This document shows, piece after piece, positions 44,234 to 53,082 of a stretch of DNA of 64,000 bases. Origin of the DNA: Actinobacteria bacterium UBA6100 (GTDB taxonomy: Bacteria > Actinomycetota > Coriobacteriia > Anaerosomatales > Anaerosomataceae); the NCBI GenBank assembly GCA_002423585.1, contig DIWS01000014.1, positions 246-64,245 on the forward strand, in the 5' to 3' direction. Each line of letters begins with the position of its first letter. Position 1 is the stretch's first letter. A program made the position numbers and the translations under genes. The notes under the pieces are model-generated. The model did not search any database. It worked only from the letters and a program-made list of their open reading frames with translations, and had not been told where the DNA came from.

Positions 44234-45928
44234 CTACGACAGCCCCACCACATGACCGTTCTCGTCGATATCGATGTGCTCCCCCGCGGGTGTTCGCGGC
44301 AGGCCGGGCATAGTGGTGATGTCACCGCACAGCGCGTACGCGAAGCCCGCGCCGGCGGACACTCGCACATCGCGCACAGGAAGCCGCCAACCAACCGGAG
44401 CGCCCTTGAGCTTGGGGTCGTGACTGAGCGATAGGTGCGTCTTGGCCATGCAGACCGGGATCGAGCACAGCCCCGCATCGCTGATCGCCTGTATCGCCCG
44501 CGAGGCCTCGAAGGAGAAGTCCACCCCGCTCGCACCGTAGATGCGCGTGGCGATCGCAGCGATCTTCTCACTCAGCGGCGCGTCAGCCGGATAGGAGAAC
44601 GCGAGCACGGACGGCTCCTCGCATGCACGACCCACGGCCTCGGCAAGCGCAAGGCCACCGCGCGCGCCTTCGGCGTGCATCGTGTGGGTGACCACGTCAA
44701 AGGCGTGCGCCTGCCGCGCGGCCTCCTCGATGAGCGCGTGCTCGGCCAGCGTGTCCGTCGGGAACGCGTTGATCGCTACCACGACCGGTATGCCAAAGGC
44801 CCGTACGTTCTCCACCTGCTTCACGAGGTTCGGCATGCCCGCAGCGAGCGCGTCGAGGTCCTCGGTGATCAGGCCGGGGTCGAGGTCACGTCCCGGCTTG
44901 ACCTCGAAGCGCCCCGAATGCGCCTTGAGCGCACGCACCGTGCACACGAGAACGGCGGCATCCGGCTTGAGGCCCGATGCGCGACACTTGATGTTCACGA
45001 ACTTCTCGGCACCCATGTCAGCACCGAAGCCGGCCTCGGTGACCACGTAGTCGGCGAGCTTGAGCGCGATGCGGTCGGCGACGATCGAGCTGTTGCCGTG
45101 TGCGATGTTGGCGAACGGCCCGGCATGGACGAACGCCGCACCGCCGTCGAGGTTCTGCATGAGGTTCGGCTTGATGGTCTCCTTCATGAGGACGGTCATA
45201 GACCCCGCGACCTTGAGGTCCTCGGTGGTGACCGGCGCTCCCTCGAAGGTACGGCCGATGATGATTCGCCCGATGCGCGCACGCAGGTCACCGATGTCCT
45301 CGGCGAGCGCGAGGATCGCCATCAGTTCGCTCGCCACCGTGATCTCGAAGTGCGACTCGCGCGGGTTCCCGTCGGTGCGTCCGCCGAGGCCGATCACAAC
45401 GTTGCGCAGCGCACGGTCCGAGATATCGAGCACGCGCGGCCAGCTGATCGCGTGCGGATCGATGCCGAGCGCATTGCCGTGGTAGATGTGGTTGTCGATG
45501 AACGCCGCGCAGAGGTTGTGAGCGGCTGTGATGGCGTGCACGTCTCCGGTGAGGTGCAGGTTGATGTCCTCCATCGGCACGACCTGCGCGTAACCGCCAC
45601 CGGCCGCGCCGCCCTTGATGCCGAAGACCGGTCCGAGCGACGGCTGGCGGATGCAGGCGACCGCCGAGTGACCTGCCGCCCTGAACGCCTGCCCGAGCCC
45701 GACGGTGGTGAGCGTCTTGCCCTCTCCGAGCGGCGTGGGAGTGATGGCCGTGACGAGCACGTACCGGCCGTTCGGCGCGTCCGCAAGACGGTCGAGGCAC
45801 CTGAGCGTCACCTTCGCCTTGTGGCGTCCGTTGGGCTCGACCTCGTCGGGCAACAGACCGAGTTCATCGGCGATGTCGCGTGCGGGACGTACGGTCGCGG
45901 CGTGGGCGATCTCGATATCTGAGAGCAT
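44234..45928 (-). CDS. fhs: Formate--tetrahydrofolate ligase
   Basis: A 564-residue ATP-dependent enzyme forming 10-formyl-THF, used in one-carbon metabolism and in the Wood-Ljungdahl methyl branch. The ATP loop is TPTPLGEGKTLTTVGL, followed by RQPSLGPVFGIKGGAAGGGY and DINLHLTGDVHAI, all hallmarks. The C-terminal stretch SLSHDPKLKGAP is also conserved. ATG 45928 is preceded by GAGGAG. It lies downstream of four tRNA genes; whether the cell is an acetogen cannot be told from this gene. Confidence 0.97.
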   Translation of the reverse strand: MLSDIEIAHAATVRPARDIADELGLLPDEVEPNGRHKAKVTLRCLDRLADAPNGRYVLVTAITPTPLGEGKTLTTVGLGQAFRAAGHSAVACIRQPSLGPVFGIKGGAAGGGYAQVVPMEDINLHLTGDVHAITAAHNLCAAFIDNHIYHGNALGIDPHAISWPRVLDISDRALRNVVIGLGGRTDGNPRESHFEITVASELMAILALAEDIGDLRARIGRIIIGRTFEGAPVTTEDLKVAGSMTVLMKETIKPNLMQNLDGGAAFVHAGPFANIAHGNSSIVADRIALKLADYVVTEAGFGADMGAEKFVNIKCRASGLKPDAAVLVCTVRALKAHSGRFEVKPGRDLDPGLITEDLDALAAGMPNLVKQVENVRAFGIPVVVAINAFPTDTLAEHALIEEAARQAHAFDVVTHTMHAEGARGGLALAEAVGRACEEPSVLAFSYPADAPLSEKIAAIATRIYGASGVDFSFEASRAIQAISDAGLCSIPVCMAKTHLSLSHDPKLKGAPVGWRLPVRDVRVSAGAGFAYALCGDITTMPGLPRTPAGEHIDIDENGHVVGLS

Positions 45929-46035
45929 CAGCGGCTCCTCGGCGTGTGTGGTGAGACTCAGTGATGAGTGTAGCCGAGCGGACCCCGCGGGTAACACGAC
46001 GACCCGCACAGAGGCGGGCCGTCGCGAGGATTTCA

Positions 46036-46112
46036 TGGGGTGGGTAACGGGACTTGAACCCGCGGCCTCCGGAGCCACAGTCCGGCGCTCTAACCAACTG
46101 AGCTACACCCAC
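46036..46112 (-). tRNA. tRNA-His (GUG anticodon)
   Basis: A 77-nt tRNA; minus strand begins GTGGGTGTAGCTCAGTTGG, with loop CTGTGGC giving GUG. The extra G(-1) typical of tRNA-His is encoded at 46113 and can pair with C73 before the encoded CCA. Confidence 0.95.
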
Positions 46113-46123
46113 CATGTTGTGTC

Positions 46124-46200
46124 TGGCACGCCCGGAGGGATTCGAACCCCCGACCTAGAGATTAGAAGTCTCCCGCTCTATCCAGCTGAGCTACGGGCGC
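46124..46200 (-). tRNA. tRNA-Arg (UCU anticodon)
   Basis: A 77-nt tRNA with encoded CCA. Minus strand begins GCGCCCGTAGCTCAGCTGG. Anticodon loop CTTCTAA reads UCU. The first acceptor pair is G-U, the others are standard. Confidence 0.95.
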
Positions 46201-46294
46201 GTATGCGAGCGCCTCCGAAGTGCCGAGTGAGAACGGTACCTTCGGGCGCCCTATGTTGTCAATCGGCCCGCACACGGCATGCCGAGGATGGTAC

Positions 46295-46370
46295 TGGAGC
46301 GGCGGACGGGACTCGAACCCGCAACAATCAGCTTGGAAGGCTGATGCTCTACCAATTGAACTACCGCCGC
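46295..46370 (-). tRNA. tRNA-Gly (UCC anticodon)
   Basis: A 76-nt tRNA with encoded CCA. Minus strand begins GCGGCGGTAGTTCAATTGG. Anticodon loop CTTCCAA reads UCC; arms GCGGCGG/CCGCCGC pair. Confidence 0.95.
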
Positions 46371-46374
46371 GTAC

Positions 46375-46451
46375 TGGTCGGGCCGACAGGATTCGAACCT
46401 GCGACCCTCTGCTCCCAAAGCAGATGCGCTACCAAGCTGCGCTACGGCCCG
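46375..46451 (-). tRNA. tRNA-Pro (UGG anticodon)
   Basis: A 77-nt tRNA with encoded CCA. Minus strand begins CGGGCCGTAGCGCAGCTTGG. Anticodon loop TTTGGGA reads UGG. Only four bases separate it from tRNA-Gly, so the Pro-Gly-Arg-His set is probably one transcript. Confidence 0.95.
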
Positions 46452-46565
46452 ACCTCGAACCCGAGCGAGGCCCTCGCGGACCCATGCTCGAGAGCATCGC
46501 CCAGTATACGGGCGAGCGTGAATACGGGCAAATGGGCATCAGCGACCACAGCGCGATTCCGCATA

Positions 46566-47180
46566 TCAGCCGCCGAGCATCGCTCCGAGCGCCCTGAGCG
46601 CGGCCCCGCGATGGCTGATCGCGTTCTTCTCGCCCAGCGCGAGCTCGGCCATGCTGCGGCCCGGTGTCGCCTCCGGAAGGAAGAGCGGGTCGTAGCCGAA
46701 GCCGTTCTGCCCCCGGGGCGTGAAAGCGATCGTGCCTTCGCATGCGCCTTCGGCGACCGTCTCGTGCCCGTCCTCGCCCACCAGCACGATCACGCTGCGG
46801 AAGCGGGCGGTGCGCTCCGTGGCCGGCACGTCATCGAGCTCGATCAGCAGGCGCGCGTTGTTGGCCGCGTCACCACCTCCGCAGCAGTCATCCGCGTAGC
46901 GGGACGAGTACACGCCCGGCGCACCGCCGAGCACATCGACCTCCAGGCCACTGTCGTCAGCGAGCGCCGCGAGACCGAACACCTCGTGGTAAGCGTGCGC
47001 CTTAAGGCGCGCGTTGGCGATGAAGGTCGTTCCCGTCTCCTCGACTTCGAGCGGCTCGGCGCCCAGATCGGCAGCGGTCACGAACTCCCACCCCTCGAAG
47101 GGCAACGCCGAACGGATCTCCTCGAGCTTGCCGCGGTTGGACGTAGCCACGATGACCCGACGCACCTCAGGCGCGCTCAC
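46566..47180 (-). CDS. rdgB: XTP/dITP pyrophosphatase (RdgB/HAM1 family)
   Basis: A 204-residue nucleotide-pool cleaner that hydrolyses dITP, XTP and similar. The N-terminal SNRGKLEEI, the central LADDSGLEVDVLGGAPGVYSSRYA and the C-terminal GFGYDPLF and SHRGAALRAL stretches are diagnostic. The start is GTG 47180 with GAGGTG upstream; it overlaps the rph end by 14 bases. Confidence 0.95.
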   Translation of the reverse strand: MSAPEVRRVIVATSNRGKLEEIRSALPFEGWEFVTAADLGAEPLEVEETGTTFIANARLKAHAYHEVFGLAALADDSGLEVDVLGGAPGVYSSRYADDCCGGGDAANNARLLIELDDVPATERTARFRSVIVLVGEDGHETVAEGACEGTIAFTPRGQNGFGYDPLFLPEATPGRSMAELALGEKNAISHRGAALRALGAMLGG

Positions 47181-47916
47181 TGAACACCTCGAGGTCCTCG
47201 GCGATCACCCTGCGCTGCAGACTGACGAGCTTCGCGGTGCCTTCGGCGGCGACGTCGAGGAGCTCGTCAAGGCGGCCGCGATCGAACGGGGTGCGCTCGC
47301 CTGTACCCTGCACCTCGATGAAGCGGCCCTTGCCGTCGCAGACCACGTTCATGTCCACCTCGGCGATGCTGTCTTCGCCGTACTCGAGATCCAGACAGAC
47401 GACCCCGTCCACGACGCCCACGGACGTGGCGGCCACGTAGTCGAGGATCGGCAACTCGGCGATCTTACCCGCCTGTCGCCATGTGTTGAGCGCGTCATGC
47501 ACCGCTATGAAGGCACCGGTGATGGCGGCGGTGCGCGTGCCTCCATCGGCCTGGATCACGTCGCAGTCGACGTTCAGGGTGTACTCGCCACCGAGGCCGC
47601 CCATGTCCACGACGGTGCGCAGCGAGCGGCCGATGAGCCGCTGGATCTCGTGCGTGCGGCCACTGGGCGAGCCGGAGGCGACCTCGCGACGCGTGCGCGT
47701 GTGCGTGGACGCCGGTAGCAGCGAGTACTCGGCGGTGACCCAGCCCAGCCCGCTCCCCCGGCGCCATCCCGCTACCGTCTCGGCGAAGTTCGCCGCGCAC
47801 AGCACCTTCGTGTCGCCGAGCTCGAACAGGCACGAGCCATGCGCGTGCTTGAGGTACCGTCTCGTGATCGTGACGGGCCGCATCTGGGTGGTGCCCCGAC
47901 CTTCGGAACGCTGCAT
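47167..47916 (-). CDS. rph: Ribonuclease PH
   Basis: A 249-residue phosphorolytic exonuclease trimming tRNA 3' ends. Stretches GSGLGWVTAEYSLLP, RTHEIQRLIGRSLR and DCDVIQADGGTRTAAITGAF match the family. ATG 47916 gives the usual N-terminus (MQRSEGRGTTQMRPV). It sits between the metallo-beta-lactamase gene and rdgB; rph-rdgB-murI grouping is common in Gram-positives. Confidence 0.95.
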   Translation of the reverse strand: MQRSEGRGTTQMRPVTITRRYLKHAHGSCLFELGDTKVLCAANFAETVAGWRRGSGLGWVTAEYSLLPASTHTRTRREVASGSPSGRTHEIQRLIGRSLRTVVDMGGLGGEYTLNVDCDVIQADGGTRTAAITGAFIAVHDALNTWRQAGKIAELPILDYVAATSVGVVDGVVCLDLEYGEDSIAEVDMNVVCDGKGRFIEVQGTGERTPFDRGRLDELLDVAAEGTAKLVSLQRRVIAEDLEVFSERA

Positions 47917-47929
47917 GGACGTGGTCTCC

Positions 47930-48682
47930 CTACTGCTCGATGTGAAGCTGATCCATCTCATCGGCCACGATAACACGCCCGCCGAAGACGGCCGTCGCAT
48001 CGGCGAACGCCACCGCCCGGTCGACCGTGGGCCACAAATGCGTGAGCACGAGCGTGTGTGCGCCACAGTCACGCGCGAGCGTGGCGGCCTCGGCGGGCGT
48101 CATGTGCGGCGCGCGACCCGCGAACTCCTGCGGCAGCGTCGCATCGGCCAGCAGCACCGAGGCATCACGTGCCGCCGCACGCGCCGCATCGCAGAGACGT
48201 GTGTCGGCCGTGTAGCACAGCCGCGCATCGCCCTCATCGACGACGAGCGCCATGGTGAGCCCGACGTGCTCGACCGGCGTCGGCGTCACCGTGATGCCGC
48301 CCACCCGGATCGCCTCGCCCGCCTTGAGCTCGTGGACCTCGAAGGCCTCGGCGAGCTCACGTGACCCGTGCTCGGTCAGTGCGCCGGCCATGAGATCGAA
48401 GAGCCCGTCGGGCAGGTAGAGCGGCAGCGGCGGCAACGGACCGGCAGGCGCGTAGCGCAGCGCAGCCTCCAGCGCATACACGTCCGCGAAGTGGTCGATG
48501 TGCGCGTGGGTGATGAACACCGCCGAGAGCGCGGTGGGGTCGAGCACCCGGCCGAGGTTCGATATCACGCCGTTCCCGCAGTCCAGCAGCACCGACGTGG
48601 CTCCCGACTGCACCAGATGTCCCGCGCACGCCCGTCCGGCGTCCGGGTACGACGCGGCGCTACCCAGTACGGTCAGCTGCAC
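47930..48682 (-). CDS. Metallo-beta-lactamase-fold hydrolase (RNase Z-like)
   Basis: A 250-residue MBL-fold protein. The zinc motif THAHIDHFAD (HxHxDH) is intact, with later ligand positions YTADTRL and LTHLWPT. N-terminal LTVLGSAASYPDAG is similar to RNase Z/ElaC-like and phosphodiesterase-like members. Substrate cannot be fixed; neighbours rph and rdgB suggest RNA or nucleotide processing. GTG 48682 lies within the end of murI (10-base overlap). Confidence 0.85.
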   Translation of the reverse strand: MQLTVLGSAASYPDAGRACAGHLVQSGATSVLLDCGNGVISNLGRVLDPTALSAVFITHAHIDHFADVYALEAALRYAPAGPLPPLPLYLPDGLFDLMAGALTEHGSRELAEAFEVHELKAGEAIRVGGITVTPTPVEHVGLTMALVVDEGDARLCYTADTRLCDAARAAARDASVLLADATLPQEFAGRAPHMTPAEAATLARDCGAHTLVLTHLWPTVDRAVAFADATAVFGGRVIVADEMDQLHIEQ

Positions 48683-49614
48683 GTCCCGTCCTCCTCGAAC
48701 GCCCTCTGGCGCGTGCGCGACTCCTCGGTGACGAGCGTCTCAAGCTCGGAGACCATCACGTGCTCGGCCGAAGGTATCGGCCGCCCGAGCACACGCGCCC
48801 CCAGGCCGGTGAACTCGGCCGCATCACCGGTGGTGACGAACCGCTCCGTGCGGCCACTGCCCGGCCCGGCGAGGTGCCCGCGCGCCTCGAGCGTCTCGGC
48901 GACCTCACGCGCGGTCTCCTCGGCCGAGGAGATGAGGCGCACGTTCGATCCGACGACGCTCTGGATGGGCGCCGCAAGCAGTGGGAAGTGCGTACAGCCG
49001 AGGACGAGCGTGTCGATGCCACTGCGCTTGAGCGGGTCGAGGTAGTCGCGCGCCATCTCGTAGAACGACGGACGGATGTAGATGTCGCCGATCTGCGCAA
49101 GCCACTCCTCGATGGTCCCGTCACCGAGGCGCAGCCCCTGCTCCACGACGTCGACGAAGCGTGGCGTGGCCGCGGAGAACACGGTCACACCCGCATCGAG
49201 CGCCCGCACGGCAGAGCTGTACGCACCCGACTTCACTGTGCCGAGCGTGCCGATCACACCCACACGGCGGTTGACGGTGCTCTGGACGGCGGCACGCGCG
49301 CCCGGTTCGACGACCCCGATGACGGGCACGTCGAAGACGCTCTGTGCGAGCGCCAGGCCGGCGGCGGTAGCGGTGTTGCACGCGACCACGATGAGTTTGA
49401 CCTGCTGTCCGGTGAGCCACTGCCCGATCTGCAGCACGAACTCGCGCACCTCGGCGGGCTCGCGCGGGCCGTAGGGGCAGCGGACAGTGTCACCGAAGTA
49501 GATGATGCTCTCGTGGGGAAGCGCGCGCATGACCTCGCCGGCCACCGTGAGGCCGCCGAGTCCGGAGTCGAATATGCCGATAGGTAGGTCGCGCATGCGT
49601 CCGAGTATAGCCAT
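48673..49614 (-). CDS. murI: Glutamate racemase
   Basis: A 313-residue cofactor-independent racemase that makes D-glutamate for peptidoglycan. N-terminal PIGIFDSGLGGLTV carries the catalytic aspartate-serine; the two catalytic cysteines lie in VVACNTATAAG and VLGCTHFPLL. Start choice: ATG 49614 has GGGA ten bases upstream and is 12 bases from cheB; ATG 49596 is also possible and closer to the family N-terminus. Confidence 0.94.
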   Translation of the reverse strand: MAILGRMRDLPIGIFDSGLGGLTVAGEVMRALPHESIIYFGDTVRCPYGPREPAEVREFVLQIGQWLTGQQVKLIVVACNTATAAGLALAQSVFDVPVIGVVEPGARAAVQSTVNRRVGVIGTLGTVKSGAYSSAVRALDAGVTVFSAATPRFVDVVEQGLRLGDGTIEEWLAQIGDIYIRPSFYEMARDYLDPLKRSGIDTLVLGCTHFPLLAAPIQSVVGSNVRLISSAEETAREVAETLEARGHLAGPGSGRTERFVTTGDAAEFTGLGARVLGRPIPSAEHVMVSELETLVTEESRTRQRAFEEDGTCS

Positions 49615-49626
49615 CGGGCGTCGTCC

Positions 49627-50703
49627 CTACACGGGAACGGCGAGCCGTTCGATCTCGGCGGCGATCTCATGCACCGGCAGGACCGTGTCCGCGGCGCCCA
49701 CATCGATCGCGGCTTTCGGCATGCCCCACACCGTCGAGGTTGCCTCGTCCTGGCAGATCGTGGGCCCGCCGACGTCGTGCAGCTGCTTGAGTCCGCGCGC
49801 ACCGTCGGCCCCCATGCCCGTGAGCAGTACTCCGAGCGCCTGTCTGCCGTACGAGCGCGCCGCCGACTCGAAGAGAGTGTCTGCGGAGGGGATGTACAGC
49901 TGTCCGGGCTTCGGGTCGGTGAACCGGGTCACCATGCCGTCGATCTCGATGTTGTGGCCGGTCGCAGCGATGTACGCCACACCGGGCGCTACCGACCCCC
50001 CATCCTCGGCGGGCGTGACCTTGATCTGACAGCCCGCGTCCAGCCAGCTCGCCAGGCCGGGAACAAAGCCCTCGGCGATGTGCTGAGCGATGACGACCGG
50101 CAGCGGGAAGTCCGATGAGAGGCGCCCGAGGACGTTCAGCAGCGCCGAGGGGCCGCCGGTGGACGAACCGATCGCCACCATCTGCACCTTGCCGCCGCGC
50201 GTCTGGGCGTTCGGCCGCCCGGGAGCTGCGCGATGGATCGGATCATGGCGGCCCCTGATGTGCGTGATCACCCTCACCCGTGCGAGGATCTTCACCTTGC
50301 GGATGATGTCGCGACCGATCGCCTCGAGCGCCGCCCAGTCGCGCGGTTCGGGTTTCTTGATCACTTCGAGGGCACCGACGGCCAGTGCGTCGAACGCCCG
50401 GCCCATCCCTTCGCCGTACACCGAGGAGGAGACCACAAGGATCGGCGTCGGTGTGTAGGCCATGATGCGCTCCGTGGCCTCGAGGCCGTCCATCTTCGGC
50501 ATATGGACATCCATCGTGACCAGGTCGGGCCGGAGCCGTCCGACCATGTCGACGGCCTCCTGACCGTCAGACGCCGTGCCGATGACCTCGATCGTGCCGT
50601 CGCTGGCCAGGATCTGACTGAGCATCTCCCGCGCGACGAGTGAGTCATCGGCGATGAGAACCCTTATGCGCCCGCTCGGGTCTGCTGCGATGTCACTGCT
50701 CAT
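49627..50703 (-). CDS. cheB: Chemotaxis protein-glutamate methylesterase CheB
   Basis: A 358-residue response regulator esterase that removes methyl groups from chemoreceptors. Receiver domain (13-130) with D19, D20 and phospho-acceptor D65 (VTMDVHMPKMDG). The C-terminal esterase has the catalytic serine in IGSSTGGPSAL, histidine in VIAQHIAEGF and aspartate in GMGADGARG. The start codon immediately follows the cheA stop with no gap and no strong ribosome site, implying translational coupling. Confidence 0.95.
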   Translation of the reverse strand: MSSDIAADPSGRIRVLIADDSLVAREMLSQILASDGTIEVIGTASDGQEAVDMVGRLRPDLVTMDVHMPKMDGLEATERIMAYTPTPILVVSSSVYGEGMGRAFDALAVGALEVIKKPEPRDWAALEAIGRDIIRKVKILARVRVITHIRGRHDPIHRAAPGRPNAQTRGGKVQMVAIGSSTGGPSALLNVLGRLSSDFPLPVVIAQHIAEGFVPGLASWLDAGCQIKVTPAEDGGSVAPGVAYIAATGHNIEIDGMVTRFTDPKPGQLYIPSADTLFESAARSYGRQALGVLLTGMGADGARGLKQLHDVGGPTICQDEATSTVWGMPKAAIDVGAADTVLPVHEIAAEIERLAVPV

Positions 50704-53052
50704 CTATCGGATCAATCGTTCGACGGTGTCGAGCAGCGTGTCCTGATTGAAGACCGACTTCGTGATGTACGCGTCCGCGCCCGCGTCGATGCCTTCCGCC
50801 TTCTCCTCATCGCGCTCAAGGGACGTGACGATGATGACCGGGATCGACTTGAGCAAGTCGTCCGACTTGATGGCCCTGGTGAGCTCGAAGCCGGTCATAT
50901 TGGGCATCTGGACGTCGGTCACGACAGCATCCGGGTTGAGGCCCTCGCGCAGCCGTGCGAGACCCATCGCTCCGTCGGTCGCTGTCTCGACCTCGAAGCC
51001 CGCAGCTTCGAAGATCGAGCGTTCCAGCTCACGTGTGGTGAACGAGTCCTCGCAGATGAGGACCCTGCTCGGCCCCTTGTCCTCCTGCTGCTCGGCGGCC
51101 CCTCCGGCGCGACGCGCCCGCACGCCCGTGAGTTGGCGTCCGTTGGTCATCAGATCGGGGACGTTCAGGATCGGCACCACCTCACCGGCGCCGAGGATCG
51201 TCACGCCCGCCACGTTGTCGACCCTCTTGAGGTGCGTGCCGAGGGTCTTGATGACGATCTGCTGCTCACCGACGAACTCATCGACGATCAGGCCGAGACG
51301 ATGTCCCGAGAAGCCCAGTGTCGCCACCGGGATCTTCTGACCGATCTCGTCAGCACCGAAGTCGATGCCGAGGATGTCCCGCAGGTGCACGAGCGGGACG
51401 GTGCGCCGCTGCCGACGGATGACCTCATGGCCTTCGACCTTGATGATTGATGAGCGCTCGATACGCGAGGTCTCCTCGATCGACGAGGTCGGCAGCGCGA
51501 AGGTCTGCCCGCCGACACGCAGCAGAAGCGCGCGGATGATCGCCAGCGTGAGCGGTATCGTCAGCCGGAAGGTCGAGCCCTTGCCCAACTCGGACTCCAC
51601 ATCAAGGGCGCCTTTCAGGCGCTCGACCACGAACTCGCGGACGACATCCATCCCCACACCACGACCGGAGATCTCCGTGATGATGGCGGCCGTGGAGAAG
51701 CCCTTCTCGAAGATGAGGTAGCGTGCCTCGCGGTCCGACATGGACTTGGCCTCGGACTCGGTGATGTAGCCCTTGCGCACGGCGGCGGCCTTGACCTTCA
51801 CCGGGTCGATCCCGGCCCCGTCGTCGGCGACCTCGATGATGATGTGGTCGCCCTCCTGGCGCGCGCTCAGGGTGATCGTGCCCTTCGCCGGCTTTCCCAA
51901 CGCCAGCCGCTCGGCCGCGGGCTCCACGCCGTGATCGACGGCGTTGCGCATGATGTGTACCAACGGATCGTTGATCTCTTCGAGGACCTTCTTGTCGAGT
52001 TCGGTGTCACCGCCCTCGATGAACAGATCGACATCCTTCTTGAACGTACGCGCAAGATCGCGCATCGCGCGAGGGAACGTGTTGAAGACGGTGCTCACCG
52101 GGAGCATACGCAACTCCATTGCACGCTCCTGAAGATCGCCGACGACCGCCGCCGTGCGCGACGTGTCGTCCGCGTAGTCCTTGGCAAGCGCGACCAGCTC
52201 CCTGCGCTGCGTCAGCAGCAGGTCATCGAGCGCGCGGAGGTCGATGTCGAGAGCACTCTGTTCCTCGGGCGACAGCACACTGAGCATGCCTTTGATCCTG
52301 CCCCACGACTGGAGCGCGTCGATCGACTGGGCCGAGACGACGCGAAGATCTCGGACGCGCTGCTGCGCCTTGATCTGCCCGATGACGACCTCGCTCACCA
52401 GGTTCAGTAGCCGATCCACCTGGCTCGTGCGGATGCGGACCGTCGTCTGCTCCTTGCTCTGAAGCTTGTCGTCGCGTTGAGCCGCCTGAGGGGCGTGCGC
52501 CTCGTGCTCATGATCTGTGCCGGACTCAGCGCCTTCGGGAGTGGCATCTGTGATCGCGGGCGCGGACACCGAGACGGCCTCACGCGCCGGGGTCTTCTCG
52601 GTCGCCGATGCGGACGGTTCCTGCACAGCGACCGCTACGGACGCGGATTCGACCGCATCAGCTGCGGATCCCGCGAGGGTGGTGAGCCGCCCTGTCACAC
52701 CCACCAGGTCGATATCGGAGGCCGAATCCTTGCCCGCATGCTCGGCGAGGTAGACCACGACATCCAGAGCCTCGAAGAACGTGTCGGTCATGTCCCCCGT
52801 GTAGGCCATGCCACCATCGCGGACCTTGACCATCACGTCTTCCATGCGATGGGCGATGTCGGATATCTCGATCAGGCCCACCATACGCGACGAACCCTTG
52901 AGCGTGTGAGCATCACGAAGCCACTGATCGATCAGCGGACGGTTCGCCGGGTCCGCCTCGAGGTTGATGATGCCCTCGTTCAGGCGCTGCAGGAGGTCTG
53001 TCGCCTCCTCCTGGAACTTGGCGATGAAAGCCGAACGGTCGAACTCGACCAT
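50704..53052 (-). CDS. cheA: Chemotaxis histidine kinase CheA with C-terminal receiver domain
   Basis: A 782-residue hybrid. HPt domain with phospho-accepting H49 (DAHTLKGSSRM); an Ala/Glu-rich linker (about 140-200); dimerisation domain; HATPase_c (HIMRNAVDHGVEPAAERLA, DDGAGIDP, GRGVGMDVV); CheW-like regulatory domain; and a CheY-like receiver (about 665-782, VLICEDSF, VVTDVQMPNMTG). CheA-receiver fusions occur in Pil-Chp, Frz and other non-flagellar chemosensory systems. No P2 (CheY-binding) domain was recognised. ATG 53052 is five bases after AAGGAG, better than the adjacent ATG 53055. Confidence 0.95.
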   Translation of the reverse strand: MVEFDRSAFIAKFQEEATDLLQRLNEGIINLEADPANRPLIDQWLRDAHTLKGSSRMVGLIEISDIAHRMEDVMVKVRDGGMAYTGDMTDTFFEALDVVVYLAEHAGKDSASDIDLVGVTGRLTTLAGSAADAVESASVAVAVQEPSASATEKTPAREAVSVSAPAITDATPEGAESGTDHEHEAHAPQAAQRDDKLQSKEQTTVRIRTSQVDRLLNLVSEVVIGQIKAQQRVRDLRVVSAQSIDALQSWGRIKGMLSVLSPEEQSALDIDLRALDDLLLTQRRELVALAKDYADDTSRTAAVVGDLQERAMELRMLPVSTVFNTFPRAMRDLARTFKKDVDLFIEGGDTELDKKVLEEINDPLVHIMRNAVDHGVEPAAERLALGKPAKGTITLSARQEGDHIIIEVADDGAGIDPVKVKAAAVRKGYITESEAKSMSDREARYLIFEKGFSTAAIITEISGRGVGMDVVREFVVERLKGALDVESELGKGSTFRLTIPLTLAIIRALLLRVGGQTFALPTSSIEETSRIERSSIIKVEGHEVIRRQRRTVPLVHLRDILGIDFGADEIGQKIPVATLGFSGHRLGLIVDEFVGEQQIVIKTLGTHLKRVDNVAGVTILGAGEVVPILNVPDLMTNGRQLTGVRARRAGGAAEQQEDKGPSRVLICEDSFTTRELERSIFEAAGFEVETATDGAMGLARLREGLNPDAVVTDVQMPNMTGFELTRAIKSDDLLKSIPVIIVTSLERDEEKAEGIDAGADAYITKSVFNQDTLLDTVERLIR

Positions 53053-53082
53053 CATGTCTCCTTCGTGCGATCGAGCCGCCGG

